The position numbers were made by a program, and so were the translations under genes. The notes below the pieces were generated by a model. The model worked only from the letters and a program-made list of their open reading frames with translations, was not told where the DNA came from and did no database searches. Shown here piece by piece: positions 44,492 through 55,600 of a DNA stretch of 64,000 nucleotides. Position 1 is the stretch's first letter. Each line of letters starts with the position of its first letter. This DNA is from Crossiella cryophila (GTDB lineage: Bacteria > Actinomycetota > Actinomycetes > Mycobacteriales > Pseudonocardiaceae), in the NCBI RefSeq assembly GCF_014204915.1, contig NZ_JACHMH010000001.1, positions 1,860,001-1,924,000 of the forward strand. Reading direction: 5' to 3'.

Positions 44492-47400
44492 TCACACGTT
44501 CCCGATAATGGTGATGGGCGCTTCGATATCCCGCAGCGAGCGCGGCACTGGTGGGTGGAGCAGATCGGCGGTCCGACGTACTCCGCCCGTGCTGACCTGC
44601 AGGCGGATGAGGGTGCTGTCGACGAATTCCTCGACCGTGTCCCGATGCCGTTCGTGATACGGATTGCCCGGCTGCAGTCCCAGGCCTGCCTGTAGCTCAG
44701 CGATCAGCCGGCTGCGGTCGAGAAACCCCGCCGTGACTGCATCGCGGACCTGGTCAGCGTTTGCGAGGGACGGGCGGGTACGTCCAGAGGCCATCCACAG
44801 CCGGTCGTGGACCTGCAGAAGCCGGGCCATCAGCGCACCAGGAAGTGCACGCTGCAGTACTGGCAGGGACTCCCGGTTGACCGGCACCTTACTAACCAGC
44901 CGGTCGAGGTAGCTGACCCACTTGGCATACCAGCGGAACACTGACGTGTCTCGATCTCGGGATGGATTGAACACGTGCACCACGAGTCCGGGATGGGTGC
45001 GGCCGACGCGGGCGGTCGCCTGGATGATCTCGGCAGCTTGGATGGGGGTGCCCATGAGCACCATGATTCCTAGCCGGGGGGAGTCGAAGCCGTGCCCAAT
45101 GGCCTTCGTGGCAGCGACCAGGCGGGTCCGTCGCGCCGGGTCAGGCGGCGGGTTGTTCAGCCGGGACACTGCCTCCCGGATAGCCGCGATGTCCTGGCTG
45201 CCTGAGATGACCGCCTGGCTCTCCGCGCTGACCAGCAGGTCGCCGACCCGGTCATCGGTGATGTAGGCCGCCATGTCTTCATTGCGCAGGCAGTAGCCCA
45301 GCAATACCTCGTAGTCCTCGGCGACCGCGCGCCTGACCACCTCTACTACTTCCGGGTCGTCGGCCTGCAGACCGGCTGCTCTGGCTGCCGCCGCCGGGTC
45401 CGCGAGCGCGTCGCGTAGCCATTCGTTGTGGATACGGGTGACGTCCGCTCCGGCGGTGACCATCGTGGTGCCCCGCGGGCAGATACCCAAGTAGCGGCGC
45501 AGTGGATCGTCGTGGTGGACGCTGGAGAAGAAGTTCTGCTCACTTCCAGGGCCCGGCTCGGGGAAACGTCGCGCGGGTCGCTGGTACAGGTGCTGGACCT
45601 GATTGTCGTAGCCCTCAATCGTGCCGGTGGCTGCGAGGATATGAAGGGGACGATTCTCCAGGTCTTCACCGATGTGCTGAACGACGGTCTCGTACATTCC
45701 GTCGAGTGCCCCCAGGCTCTCGTCCAGCAGGTGCAACTCATCGGTGATTTCGCAACGTAGATGCCCGAAACCGTTAGAGACGGGGACCCTGGGCTCGGTG
45801 CAGTCGTGGACGCTGCAGCGAGCGGGGTTGACTGTCCAGCCGTGTTTGGCACAGCGGGAGACTGCCTGACCAAAGATGATCTTAAAGGAGTTGCTATGGG
45901 CAACCTGGGCCAGTTTGTCCACCGTGCCGACGAGTACTGAGGGCGCGTGCCGGTAGATGTCGTCATCAACCACCCATAGCGGGAGCGGACCGTACATCCG
46001 GCATGAGCGGTTGGTGCACCGGTGCTGCATGGTCCAGCTGTCCTCGTTGAAAGCAACCCTGAGCCTCGTTCCGGTACCACGCGGGTCGCAGACGGGGCAG
46101 TGCTCGAGAACACGGCATCGGGCCGCCTCAGCTGGATTCGTCGGGTCGATGCCCCTCGCCCATGGAGTGTTCGGCGGCCAGTAGCGATTAGGGGTGGTGG
46201 TGCTGCCGACGAAGTAGCCGATGCCGAAGGGGTCGCCTTCGCGCAGGTCTTCCGTGTCGCGACGGATCAGCTCGGCGACGAAGACCGCGACGGCGAAACG
46301 CTCGGTCTGCTGGGCCGCCAGTAGTCGTAGCGGGAAACGGGCCCAGACGGTGACACCGTGCCGATCCCCGCAGATCCGGGCATAGAAGAGATGGACAATT
46401 GCGACGGCTGTGAAGCCCTCTGTCTTGCCGCCCCCGGGTGGCACAGTGAGGATTTGTACGGCAGGGTCGATCTCTGGATCAGCGACCGCGGGCAGGCAGC
46501 CGATAATCCAGGCGATCTGGAAAGGGAACCAGTCGGTGAATCCCTTGTCCGCAGACAGCTGCTGCATGGCTTGGTTCATCAGTACGAACGCTCGCCGCAG
46601 CTGCCCATTGGTGGCGAGTACAGCGAGTCCGTTGCGTAGCCACTGCACTTCGTTGTGGGCGGCCTTCGCCTCTAGTTCCGCGGCCCTGCGGGCTTCAGGC
46701 GACCAGCCGAGCGTGGCCTGACGATCGTTGAGAGCCTGCTGCGACCAGTTTTTGTCGACCCAGGCGGCATGCTTGTCAAGCAAAGCAGTTGCCGCCGCGA
46801 CTGGGGCGTCGATGAAGGCTGTGAAGGAGGTGTCCGCTCCACCCCCTCCCGGGTGCGCCCGGCCAGTGGTTGACACCGCGCCGTAGCTGGTGCGCAAGGT
46901 CGTTTCGCCGGGGCCAGGACCAGGCATTACCTGTACGGGGCAGGCCTGCCCGAACGCCTCGACCGTGCGGTCATAGCGGTGAGAACGGACAACCTGCTCC
47001 AGGGTGTAAACGTCCAGTGGCGCGCGAGCGGTGATGGTCAGTCGGACTTCGTACAGACGGGTGTCCAGGTGGTTGCGGTCGAATCGGACCTGCCCCTTGT
47101 GGTCCGCGAATTGAGCTGCGTCAGCAGGGGAAGTGTTGACCACGGTGACCATCAGGTCCCGGCCGCGCTCGGTGCCGGTGACGTCGACATCAATTGCCGC
47201 TGACAGGGTCGGCGCAATGGCGTGGTCAGCCGGAAGAAGGTTGGAGCTGGCGTAGGCATCCCAGGATGCGGCGTCGACGAAGTCATCGTCGCGAGGCAAC
47301 CTGCCGTAGCCTCGGCGGGCCCGGTACAGCTGGGTTCCTGTGGCGGCACGGACAGCGGAGTCGATCGCGGTGGCGATCTCCATGGCGCCGAAGCGATAGC

Positions 47401-47905
47401 TGGCGATATCCGGACTGACGGTCGCCCGCAGGCGCACGGGTCCGACTGGGACCTTGAGCCACACCGTGGCCAACTGGCGCCCCAGCTGACTGCAGCTGCC
47501 TCTGGTCGTGCGGATCGAGGAGGCCTTGCTAACCGGTGCAGCATTCGTGAACGTCTGCTGTTCCCCGACCGTTGGGTGCAGCGGCACGTATACCGCGAAG
47601 GCCAGTTCAGCTTCGAGGGGGACTGCGGAGCTGCCACGCACAAGAAACGAAAAGCCCTCGGCGGCGGGAACCAGTCGATCACCGCCGAGGTTGCGACTCC
47701 GGTCGGCGGATAGCTGTGGCTCGCTGGCTAGCTGGCCCAGCCAGAGTTTCGCCTGCTGATTGTTCTGCAGTCTGGTGAAGGGTTGAATGTCCTCGCCAGC
47801 GGCTACCCGGAGAGTACGGTTTTGCAATTGTTCCAGCAGTGAATCGCGGACTTGTGCTGGTGTGGGCTTGGTGTTAGTGGAGGATGTGGTGTGCATGGGC
47901 GACAT
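44492..47905 (-). CDS. DrmA-like DISARM helicase
   Basis: An 1137-aa superfamily-2 helicase of the DrmA type. After a ~480-residue N-terminal region come WIIGCLPAVADPEIDPAVQI and Walker A VPPGGGKTEGF (about residue 490), a Cys quartet (CPVC...CTNRSC), LPLWVVDDDIYRHAPSVLVGT, motif II DELHLLDES (about 720), and in the C-terminal domain GHGFDSPRLGIMVLMGTPIQ and QATARVGRTHPGLVV (about 965). Those blocks are DrmA hallmarks. DrmA unwinds or loads on DNA with DrmB. ATG at 47905 has AAGGA nine bases upstream; an earlier in-frame start at 47956 lacks one. Confidence 0.82.
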   Translation of the reverse strand: MSPMHTTSSTNTKPTPAQVRDSLLEQLQNRTLRVAAGEDIQPFTRLQNNQQAKLWLGQLASEPQLSADRSRNLGGDRLVPAAEGFSFLVRGSSAVPLEAELAFAVYVPLHPTVGEQQTFTNAAPVSKASSIRTTRGSCSQLGRQLATVWLKVPVGPVRLRATVSPDIASYRFGAMEIATAIDSAVRAATGTQLYRARRGYGRLPRDDDFVDAASWDAYASSNLLPADHAIAPTLSAAIDVDVTGTERGRDLMVTVVNTSPADAAQFADHKGQVRFDRNHLDTRLYEVRLTITARAPLDVYTLEQVVRSHRYDRTVEAFGQACPVQVMPGPGPGETTLRTSYGAVSTTGRAHPGGGGADTSFTAFIDAPVAAATALLDKHAAWVDKNWSQQALNDRQATLGWSPEARRAAELEAKAAHNEVQWLRNGLAVLATNGQLRRAFVLMNQAMQQLSADKGFTDWFPFQIAWIIGCLPAVADPEIDPAVQILTVPPGGGKTEGFTAVAIVHLFYARICGDRHGVTVWARFPLRLLAAQQTERFAVAVFVAELIRRDTEDLREGDPFGIGYFVGSTTTPNRYWPPNTPWARGIDPTNPAEAARCRVLEHCPVCDPRGTGTRLRVAFNEDSWTMQHRCTNRSCRMYGPLPLWVVDDDIYRHAPSVLVGTVDKLAQVAHSNSFKIIFGQAVSRCAKHGWTVNPARCSVHDCTEPRVPVSNGFGHLRCEITDELHLLDESLGALDGMYETVVQHIGEDLENRPLHILAATGTIEGYDNQVQHLYQRPARRFPEPGPGSEQNFFSSVHHDDPLRRYLGICPRGTTMVTAGADVTRIHNEWLRDALADPAAAARAAGLQADDPEVVEVVRRAVAEDYEVLLGYCLRNEDMAAYITDDRVGDLLVSAESQAVISGSQDIAAIREAVSRLNNPPPDPARRTRLVAATKAIGHGFDSPRLGIMVLMGTPIQAAEIIQATARVGRTHPGLVVHVFNPSRDRDTSVFRWYAKWVSYLDRLVSKVPVNRESLPVLQRALPGALMARLLQVHDRLWMASGRTRPSLANADQVRDAVTAGFLDRSRLIAELQAGLGLQPGNPYHERHRDTVEEFVDSTLIRLQVSTGGVRRTADLLHPPVPRSLRDIEAPITIIGNV

Positions 47906-47986
47906 GGGCGGAATTCCTTCTGGGTGTAGCGGTGGCCAATTACGCAGTGCGGTCAACTCGGTGCAGGTGGCGATCTGTCAACAAAT

Positions 47987-50425
47987 TCAAGACCGCAAGC
48001 TCGGTGTGGTTTTGGTGTTACTGGATGGCATCGTGGTGGCGGAACGTCCGTCGGCCTCTGCCAGGATTGCCACGATTGTCTCGGAGCTGGAGAGAACTCC
48101 GAGCGTCGCAGCTGGTGCCATGACGAGGTCTCCCGCCACGTCGGCGACCTGGTGCAGGGTCACAGCATCGAGCAGATCGGCAACGTGCACTCGGAGCTGA
48201 GGGTCAACAAGCGCGTCGTTGGTTTTCAGGCGGACGCCGTTGATTTGTGCGGACAGCCAGCGGCCGACGGCCTGATGAATGGTGCGCAGGTAGGTGAAGG
48301 CATCGCCTATAGCGCTGGAATTGTGCGCGAGTTCGGAGTCGCCAACAGCGACGGCGAAGCGGTGGACGTCGGCTGCACGCAGTGGGACGGTGTTGTGCTT
48401 GAACCAGTTCCGAATCGTCTGTTCGGTGGTCAGCTGGGTTGGGTTGAGGCCGGACTGCATTCGGGAGAGGACCTCTTGGTAGGTCAGACCTAGGTCCCGG
48501 GCTGCGTCGACGCGGATGTGCCACAACTTCTCAAAGAAGGTTAGCAGGTGGTACTCGGGGTTGATGCTGGCGAGCACGTTGATGACCGAGTTGAACAGGT
48601 CTCGCCGTGCGGTGGTGTCGACCAGTGCAACGACATCACCAGGAACCAATGCCTTCGCCGCCACCCTGCGGGTCTCGGTGCCGATACTGCGGTAGACGGG
48701 ATCATTAGGTGCGAGCAGTAGGCCACAGTTGCCGGTGAATATGATGTGCAAGGCACTAACCTGCTCATCGGGGCCGACGTCAGTGTCGCGGCCCGGAGGG
48801 ATTAGGTCGGCGTTGTCAGTTGCCCAGCCACGAGCCTGCGTGAGCATGGTCTGGATATCGAAAGTGAATGGCTCCCACGGTGAGCCGTCTTCGATAGCAG
48901 GCTCTACCGGTGATTGGTCGCGCCAGATGAGTACTTGCTCCGGAGCATCGACGTGTTTGTCAAGGGGTACTCGCAATTTCGGCGCGCTGATCGCAGTGGT
49001 CTCCTGACGCAGCGCGGTGAGCGCTTGCAGTGTTTGCCGCGCCTGCCGAGCGGCGCGACTGGCCTCCCAGACACCAGCTGTGGCGATGACGACCTGCCTG
49101 GCCCCAGGTGCAGCAACCATGCTCGCGAACGATCTGGGCACCGGCCCGGTTAGAAGCATTGAGTCGACAGGCAGGTTGGTTACCCTGCCGTACAGCACCT
49201 CCCGCAGGCTGACGACGCGTACCCGGGTGTGCCAGCGGAACGGTGTGCCGGTGTGCTCCTCCAGGGCGTCGACGAGCGCTTGCGTTGCGGCCCGGTTGCG
49301 GGTGACAAGCAGGCCACTGCAGTCCGTCTCAGTCAGATCGACAAGCCATCGCTGTACCAGTGGCAATTTCGGTGCATCGGCGGCGCTGCACAGCAAGTGA
49401 TCGAAGGAGTCGGTGAGTGCCAGCCACGCCTTGCGAGTAGCGCCGGTGCGGTTCCGCGCAATGGCTCGGGCATGTGCCGGGGAGTCGGCCAGCCGTGTCA
49501 TGTACGGACTGCGAGGCACGTGCCGGTCGTGCTGGTCCGGGCTGGTTGCTGACAGGGCGAAGCTGTGGAACGTACTCCAGGCCCAGCCCAGCGCAGCTGC
49601 GGTGGCCACATTCTCGTTGTCTTCCGCGGTGAGCGACCTCAGGGCATTCCAGGCAACGCGCATGGCCTCGTCCAGTGGGGCGTCGCACGCCGGAACCAGT
49701 ACCTGCCGGTTGGCAGTGCCGGCAGCAGCCAATAGCTCTGGAGATGCAGCGACCGCGTGCTTGCCGTCGTGGGTTTGACCGGGCAGACTGGTCGCGAGCC
49801 GGGCCATAGTTGGCGGGTCGAATGCCCACACCACGCCACCCGCATCGCGCACCTTGGCCAGTGCCTCGTCGAATGGGTTGTCGGTGATGTACACCAGCTC
49901 TGGCCGGGAGCGCAGCAATCGACTGAGATCAATAGGTCGGCCGCCAGTACCGTCGATAACCAGGCTGCCACCGAAGTCGGGAACGCGCTGAGGATCCCCG
50001 GTGAGGATCATTCGGCCCCCGCCGGATCCCGGATAAGGTTCTCCCACGGGAACGATATCGCCGTCAGCGGTGATTCGAGCCCGTGGGATCACTGATACCA
50101 GAGAAGAGTCGCGGACATACAACCGGTCGTAGAGGGTTCGCTGAGAAAGCCTGGCAGAGACGACCGTTGCGGAGACGGCAACGCTCCAACTACGGACGAT
50201 CTCCGCTGATAGTGAGGCGGCGCCCAGCACTATCGGCGTGTCGGCTGCCGGCAGTGGCAGGACCAGTGCGATCGGTCTGCGGTCTGCTGCTGCGGCGTCG
50301 ACCGCCGTAAGCAACTCCTTGTCGAATAGCGTTGGATTGATGCGGCGCAGGCCAGCGTCGGTGCGCAGTCGTAGGTCGCCGCGACACACGACCTGCGACA
50401 GTCCGGGGAGTTCCGGTGCGGTCAT
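47987..50425 (-). CDS. DrmE-like DISARM protein
   Basis: An 812-aa protein directly upstream of the drmA-like gene, 82 bp after the MBL gene stop. The C-terminal third resembles DrmE of class 2 DISARM: ALVPGDVVALVDTTARRDLF, EKLWHIRVDAARDLGLTYQE and a helix-turn-helix-like TTEQTIRNWFKHNTVPLRAADV. The central part contains LLVTRNRAATQALVDALEEH and similar strands suggesting a degenerate nucleotide-binding fold, with no Walker A lysine. DrmE's role is unknown. The identification rests on position, length and these blocks, so it is moderate. ATG at 50425 is used; GTG at 50434 is possible. Confidence 0.6.
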   Translation of the reverse strand: MTAPELPGLSQVVCRGDLRLRTDAGLRRINPTLFDKELLTAVDAAAADRRPIALVLPLPAADTPIVLGAASLSAEIVRSWSVAVSATVVSARLSQRTLYDRLYVRDSSLVSVIPRARITADGDIVPVGEPYPGSGGGRMILTGDPQRVPDFGGSLVIDGTGGRPIDLSRLLRSRPELVYITDNPFDEALAKVRDAGGVVWAFDPPTMARLATSLPGQTHDGKHAVAASPELLAAAGTANRQVLVPACDAPLDEAMRVAWNALRSLTAEDNENVATAAALGWAWSTFHSFALSATSPDQHDRHVPRSPYMTRLADSPAHARAIARNRTGATRKAWLALTDSFDHLLCSAADAPKLPLVQRWLVDLTETDCSGLLVTRNRAATQALVDALEEHTGTPFRWHTRVRVVSLREVLYGRVTNLPVDSMLLTGPVPRSFASMVAAPGARQVVIATAGVWEASRAARQARQTLQALTALRQETTAISAPKLRVPLDKHVDAPEQVLIWRDQSPVEPAIEDGSPWEPFTFDIQTMLTQARGWATDNADLIPPGRDTDVGPDEQVSALHIIFTGNCGLLLAPNDPVYRSIGTETRRVAAKALVPGDVVALVDTTARRDLFNSVINVLASINPEYHLLTFFEKLWHIRVDAARDLGLTYQEVLSRMQSGLNPTQLTTEQTIRNWFKHNTVPLRAADVHRFAVAVGDSELAHNSSAIGDAFTYLRTIHQAVGRWLSAQINGVRLKTNDALVDPQLRVHVADLLDAVTLHQVADVAGDLVMAPAATLGVLSSSETIVAILAEADGRSATTMPSSNTKTTPSLRS

Positions 50426-50507
50426 CCTCAGCACCTCTGTTCAGACAGTAATACCAAGAACAGGAATTAGGACTGGTTTCGGAATAGAATATGGAAAGAT
50501 CCGCTGT

Positions 50508-52697
50508 TCATTGAGCTGAGGACCAGTGCCCGGTGGGTGCTATCGCCTGGCCTCGCATCGACAGCCGTGTGGCGAACGTCGCTTGGTTGTGACGCTCGCC
50601 ATGCACCAGCATGACCTCGTGAGCACCGATGTCGGCGCTGATGGCGACCAGTTCGTCAGCGTTGGCATGCGCGCCCAGCCCGTAACGGTTGACCTGGGCC
50701 CGAACTGGGACCCGGATCAGTTCTCCCTCGAAGTTGGGCAGCTCGAACTCGCCGCCGCCGGTGCGAGCTAGCTCAAGCAATCGTGCGCCGGGGGAGTCCT
50801 CATCCTGATAACCGACGACCATCAGTCCGGCTGCTGGGTCGGGCAGCAGCGCCTTTGCCCAGGCGACTGCAGGTCCGGCGGTGAGCATCCCCGAGGTTGC
50901 GATCACCACTCCGCTGCGTAGGTTGCCGATTGCGTCACGAGTGCCACCCGGCGGTACCGCCCGCACTCGCGGGCCGAAGATGCGCAACGGTCCCCCATCC
51001 GGCGCAGGCTGCTGCTCGTAGACGGAGGCCACACTGCGGGCCAGGCCGTCGATGAGCACATCCACCTCAGGCAGACCCTCTGCGAGGGTGAGGGCCACTT
51101 CCTGTGCGCGACCAAGGGCAAATGCGGGAATGAGCACCCGGCCGCCGGAGCTGGTCACCGTCGCCACATCGCTGATCAGTTGCGCTGCCTCCGCCGCTCG
51201 TGGCGGCATTCGCCTGGAGTTGGCGTAGGTCGACTCCAACAGCAGCAGGTCCGCGCCACGGGCGGCGTCAGGCACCTCGATGCCGCCGACGGTTCGCTGA
51301 CCGGGCCTGGACACATCGCCGGAAACGACGACACGCTGGTCACCGGCGTGAACAATCACCCCAGCAGCGCCGACGATGTGCCCGGCTTGGAACAGCTCGA
51401 TGTCCACGGTGCCGAGCCGGTGCCGCCGACCGAACGGCAACGGCCGCATGCGGTCGAGTGCGTGCCGCACGTCATCCTTGCCGTAAGGGACGGGCGGACC
51501 GGTCCCGTCCGCCTCGACGCTTCTGCGCGCTAGCACCTTTGACGAGTCGAACCACATCGTGCTCAGCAGAGCCGCGGTGGCGTCGGTGACCAGTACTGGC
51601 GTGTCTGGACGCCGGATCAACACCGCTGGCACCCAGCCGGCATGGTCGTTGTGGGCGTGTGTGACGACGACACCGTGCAGTGGTCCGTCGAAGGCCCGCT
51701 CGATTCCCGGCGGAGCAAGCTCGGAGAACGTGACCGCGCCTGGCCGGGTGCCGGCATCGATCAGTAGACGTGTGTCGCCTGCAGTGATCAACACACATGA
51801 GCCGCCGATCTCGGTGCCGCCGCCGAGCACCTCAACTCGAAGCTCCCGCCCACGCACCTGCGCCACGGGGCGTGGCGGGGTGATGAACGCACGGAGCAGG
51901 GCTGGCAACCACATCGCTGTGGCTCCAGCGATGTCGTCGGGTAGACCAGCGATTCGGGCTGCTGCGGTCACACGTTCGGGGTCGACCGCCTGTGCTGGAG
52001 GAGGTCGTCCGGGATCAACCCTTGTTGGTTCACCCGGGCCAACACCGCGACTGTCGTGCAGACGCCCCTTGATCTGTGGCATGAGCGCGGAAGCCAGGGC
52101 CGCCGCGGCTCGCACTGGATCAGCCGCGTCGAGCCGGGCAGCATTCAACCGCGTCTCCGCTACCTCGGCGCGCCCAGTGACGGCAGCCAACTCGCTGGCG
52201 AGCTCCACCAACTCGGCTCGGAGTTCTGCGGCCTCTGCTTCGGCCTGCCTTGCCTGGACCTGAGCGCGATCGCGGGCCGCACGCACTTCCTTCAGTCGCC
52301 GCGCGGCGCGCTCCTCCTCTCGCTGCGCCACGGGCGCCCGCTCGGACCGCTCGACTTCTCGTGCCGCCCGCCTGGCAGCTCTGCGAGCGGAACTGAGCAG
52401 GCCGCGGACACTGGCCACGCCACGGGATGCAGCGGCGGTGTCCGGTGCCAGCAGACATGCGGCCAACTCACCGCCATCTGACTGCTCAGGGCACGGCTGG
52501 CCGTATCGGGCGGCCACCTCGGCTCTCAGCCCGGCTGACTGCTCGAGAAGCGCCAACAGCGTTGCCACGCCTTGTGATTCGGTCACCACCCGGTCGGGGT
52601 CCAACGGCTCAGTTGACCGTTCGGCCACTACGACGGCTGCGCTGCGCAGGACCTCCCGCACTGCGCCAGGCAGCACTGCGGCCGCATTGCCGCTCAT
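50508..52697 (-). CDS. Beta-CASP metallo-beta-lactamase nuclease with coiled-coil N-terminus
   Basis: A 729-aa protein. Residues 1-270 are helical and highly charged (REVERSERAPVAQREEE, then an AEAAELRAELVELASELAAV heptad-like run). The catalytic part holds the MBL signature VVVTHAHNDHAGW (residues about 343-356, H-x-H-x-D-H), FQAGHIVGAAG, VVVSGDVSRPG, then beta-CASP motifs LLLESTYANS and MLVHGERHNQATFATRL. Such CPSF73/RNase J-like enzymes cleave RNA, some also DNA. Its ATG overlaps the giant ATPase stop (ATGA), so they are made together. In DISARM the nuclease slot is normally filled by the PLD protein DrmC. Confidence 0.85.
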   Translation of the reverse strand: MSGNAAAVLPGAVREVLRSAAVVVAERSTEPLDPDRVVTESQGVATLLALLEQSAGLRAEVAARYGQPCPEQSDGGELAACLLAPDTAAASRGVASVRGLLSSARRAARRAAREVERSERAPVAQREEERAARRLKEVRAARDRAQVQARQAEAEAAELRAELVELASELAAVTGRAEVAETRLNAARLDAADPVRAAAALASALMPQIKGRLHDSRGVGPGEPTRVDPGRPPPAQAVDPERVTAAARIAGLPDDIAGATAMWLPALLRAFITPPRPVAQVRGRELRVEVLGGGTEIGGSCVLITAGDTRLLIDAGTRPGAVTFSELAPPGIERAFDGPLHGVVVTHAHNDHAGWVPAVLIRRPDTPVLVTDATAALLSTMWFDSSKVLARRSVEADGTGPPVPYGKDDVRHALDRMRPLPFGRRHRLGTVDIELFQAGHIVGAAGVIVHAGDQRVVVSGDVSRPGQRTVGGIEVPDAARGADLLLLESTYANSRRMPPRAAEAAQLISDVATVTSSGGRVLIPAFALGRAQEVALTLAEGLPEVDVLIDGLARSVASVYEQQPAPDGGPLRIFGPRVRAVPPGGTRDAIGNLRSGVVIATSGMLTAGPAVAWAKALLPDPAAGLMVVGYQDEDSPGARLLELARTGGGEFELPNFEGELIRVPVRAQVNRYGLGAHANADELVAISADIGAHEVMLVHGERHNQATFATRLSMRGQAIAPTGHWSSAQ

Positions 52698-55600
52698 ACC
52701 TCGGCCCCAACTGGCGCCCCGGTGACGAGCGCGGCCAACGTCAGCTCCGGACGCAGCCGGCCTGTGCTGGTGACAGTGAGGCAACCGAGCGTGGCCAGCA
52801 CCGCGATGACATCGTCGAGTGAGCCGAAACCGGCATCGACCGCCATGGCGGTCAGATCAACGCGGTCATCAAGTTCGAGCAACTCAACGAGTTCGTGCGG
52901 ATCCTCCCCACTGGCTCCGACAAGAGCCACCACGGAGTGGAAGACCTGGGCAAGCATCGTTGTCTCTGGCCCGAGCCCGGCACGGGCCGGAAGCTTGTGT
53001 CCTTCTCGTCCGGACAGCCAGGCCGTGAGGTCTCCCAACAGTTTGCCGCTGCCAATGGCAGCTCCCGCGGATTCCGTAAGTCTTTTTGCCTGGGTGATCG
53101 CCTGCGGCCATCCGCCGGTCACCGCCAGCAGTCGGGCACGAGACTCGTCGTCGCGAAACGGCAGGTTGTCCTCGTCGCACCACATCCGCAGGCCGGGCTC
53201 GTCTACACGGATCAGGTCGACCCTGGAAGCCCGGGTGATCCAGGCGGAGGCATTGGCCGGAGACACGATCACTGCCACAGTGACGTCGAGCCAGGCAGCT
53301 GCTACCGCCTCCTCGGCAGTGGCCAGGAGCGCAGTCAGCGCTACCGGTGTCAGTGCCAATGCGTCGACTAGCAGCAGGGTGGTGTTGGCGGCGGCGCGCG
53401 CCACCGCGGCCCGAACCCCGTCAGGGGTCACCGTGCGAGCACGGTTCACTGTGGTCAGGCGTGCTCCCTCGGCGGCTGCGGCCTCGACCGCGGTTAGCAC
53501 CGCGTCCACTCCCAGAGCCAAGGAACCAGTTACCGTCAACACTTCGCGGCGAGCATCGAAGAGCCGCCCGAGCTGCCGCTCAGTCAGTGGAGACCTGGCG
53601 TGCCCCACCCGGCGCCGGTAGGAACCAGCATCCGAAGGTGACGGCACCACCAGACGTTCCGAGGCGGTGTAGAGGGTTTCGAGTACCTCCTCCTCCGTAC
53701 CCAGCAACCGCAGCACTGTGGGTGTGCGCAGCCGGTAGCTGCCGCCATCGATGGCCAGGACACCGAGATCAACGCACTCAGCGACCAGGCCGCGGAAGTC
53801 ATCGGCACTGACACCGCTGAATCCGGCCGGCCAATGCAGCCGCGCGATCTCGGACAGTTCACTCAGCCCGAGGCTCGTGTCGATGCCACGTTCGTGCGCA
53901 GCCTCGGCGACCGCGTACGCGATCACCAGGTAGCGGTGGTCAAGGTTGAGGGTCAGCACGTACTTCTCGCGGAACGCCGCGCGTAGGTCGGCGTCGGCGA
54001 ACACCTCGTCGACATCAGCGTCGGTAATGCGCTGCGGCGGCCCGTCAGCCGGGACCGAACGGGAGGCAAGGTGCTTGACCAGAGCCTCGCCAAACAGCTG
54101 GAGCAAAGCCGGCATGTTGTTCGCCATCGCCAGGATCCGCGCCGGCAGCGCGATCGGTTCGGCGAAGGTGAACCCCAGCGCGGCCAGCGGCTCGGTGAGC
54201 AGATCGTGGGCATGCTGCGGGCGCAGCGGCCCCACACTGATCGGGCGGCCCAGGTGGGACAGTGGCTGATTGGGCAGGGACTCGAAGCGGGCAGTGCGGT
54301 GCAGGCCGGCGAAAACGACCTTGACCCGGCGACTGGTGTCCAACATCAGTCGCCGACACCAGTCGACGTGGGTAAAGCGAACACCGGCGGCGTCGGCGTC
54401 GAGAAACGCGTCAGCCTCGTCGAGCAGGATGAGCAGCGCCCGGGTCGGGTCGTCATCCAGCCACCGCAGCACCGAGTCGTAGACGACCTGCGCGATGTCG
54501 ACATCCTTGGCCAGCACGGTTTCCGTCACGATGCCGATGCGGGCCAGGTGGGGCCACAGCGCGTCCCACAGTCGTTCTGGGCGCCCGTCGCCACCCACAG
54601 TGAACACACTGGTCAATACGGCGTGCCGACGGGGACCGGAAGCCTCGAAGCGACGCGCGGCGACGCGCAGCAGTGCGGACTTACCCAGCTGCCGGCCACC
54701 GGAAACGAACGATGGGCCGTTGAGGTCCACGACGGCGGCCAGCTCATCGGTACGTCCGTAGAACATCTCCGGTGGGGTATCGCCTGGCGTGTCGCGGTAC
54801 GGGCTCGCCGCAGTAAATGGCAGCGCAGTCGCCGCGAACGTGGACCGCCGTGGCTCGGGCTGGCACACCAGGTAGGCCAGGGCGGCTGTGTCCAGGACGA
54901 GCAGCGGAGGAGTAGGCCGACCACGAGCGGCGTTGGCGATCGCTCGTCGGTCAGTCGGGGAGAGCGCTCCGCTCAGCCACAGCGCCAGCACGGTGTGATC
55001 TGGAGTTTCGCCGCTCATCCACTCGATGAGCGTCGTTGGCGTGGGCGCGCTGCGGACGAGTAGCACCCGCAGGGTGGCGCCGTCCGGGCTCATCGCCGAT
55101 CCCAGCGTCGGGGTGAGCGCCTGCCCGGTGCCAGTGACCCCGGACAGGCGAATCCATTGCCGGCCGGTCTGTCTGGTGCTGGACTGATCCATCTTTGCGC
55201 CGGTGAACTCCAGGCCGGCTTGGGCGAGCACCGCCTGCAAGGCGGTGGTGATGTCGGCCTTGCGTGCGCCGGCTCCTTCGTGTCCGGCAAGTGCCTTCCA
55301 ACAGCCCAGCGCGCGACGGCCAGCGTCACAACGGGCCTGTGAGAGGTCGGCAAGATTGAGCCCGGCAGCATCCAGAGACGCCACACTGACGTTGGCTGGC
55401 CCGCGGGAAAAGGCTGCGTGCAGCTCGTCGAGCAGGTTGGGCCGCTCGATGGCCAGCTGAGGCACAGCGGGAAAGTACTTTTCCAGATGGTCCACACCCC
55501 GGCTGGCAGCCGGCAGCGCACCGCCGGTCAGCGCTGTCTCCAGGTACTCCTCGGCGCTGGCGACCTGACCGTCACGAGTCAGCCCAGTCAGTACCTCGGC

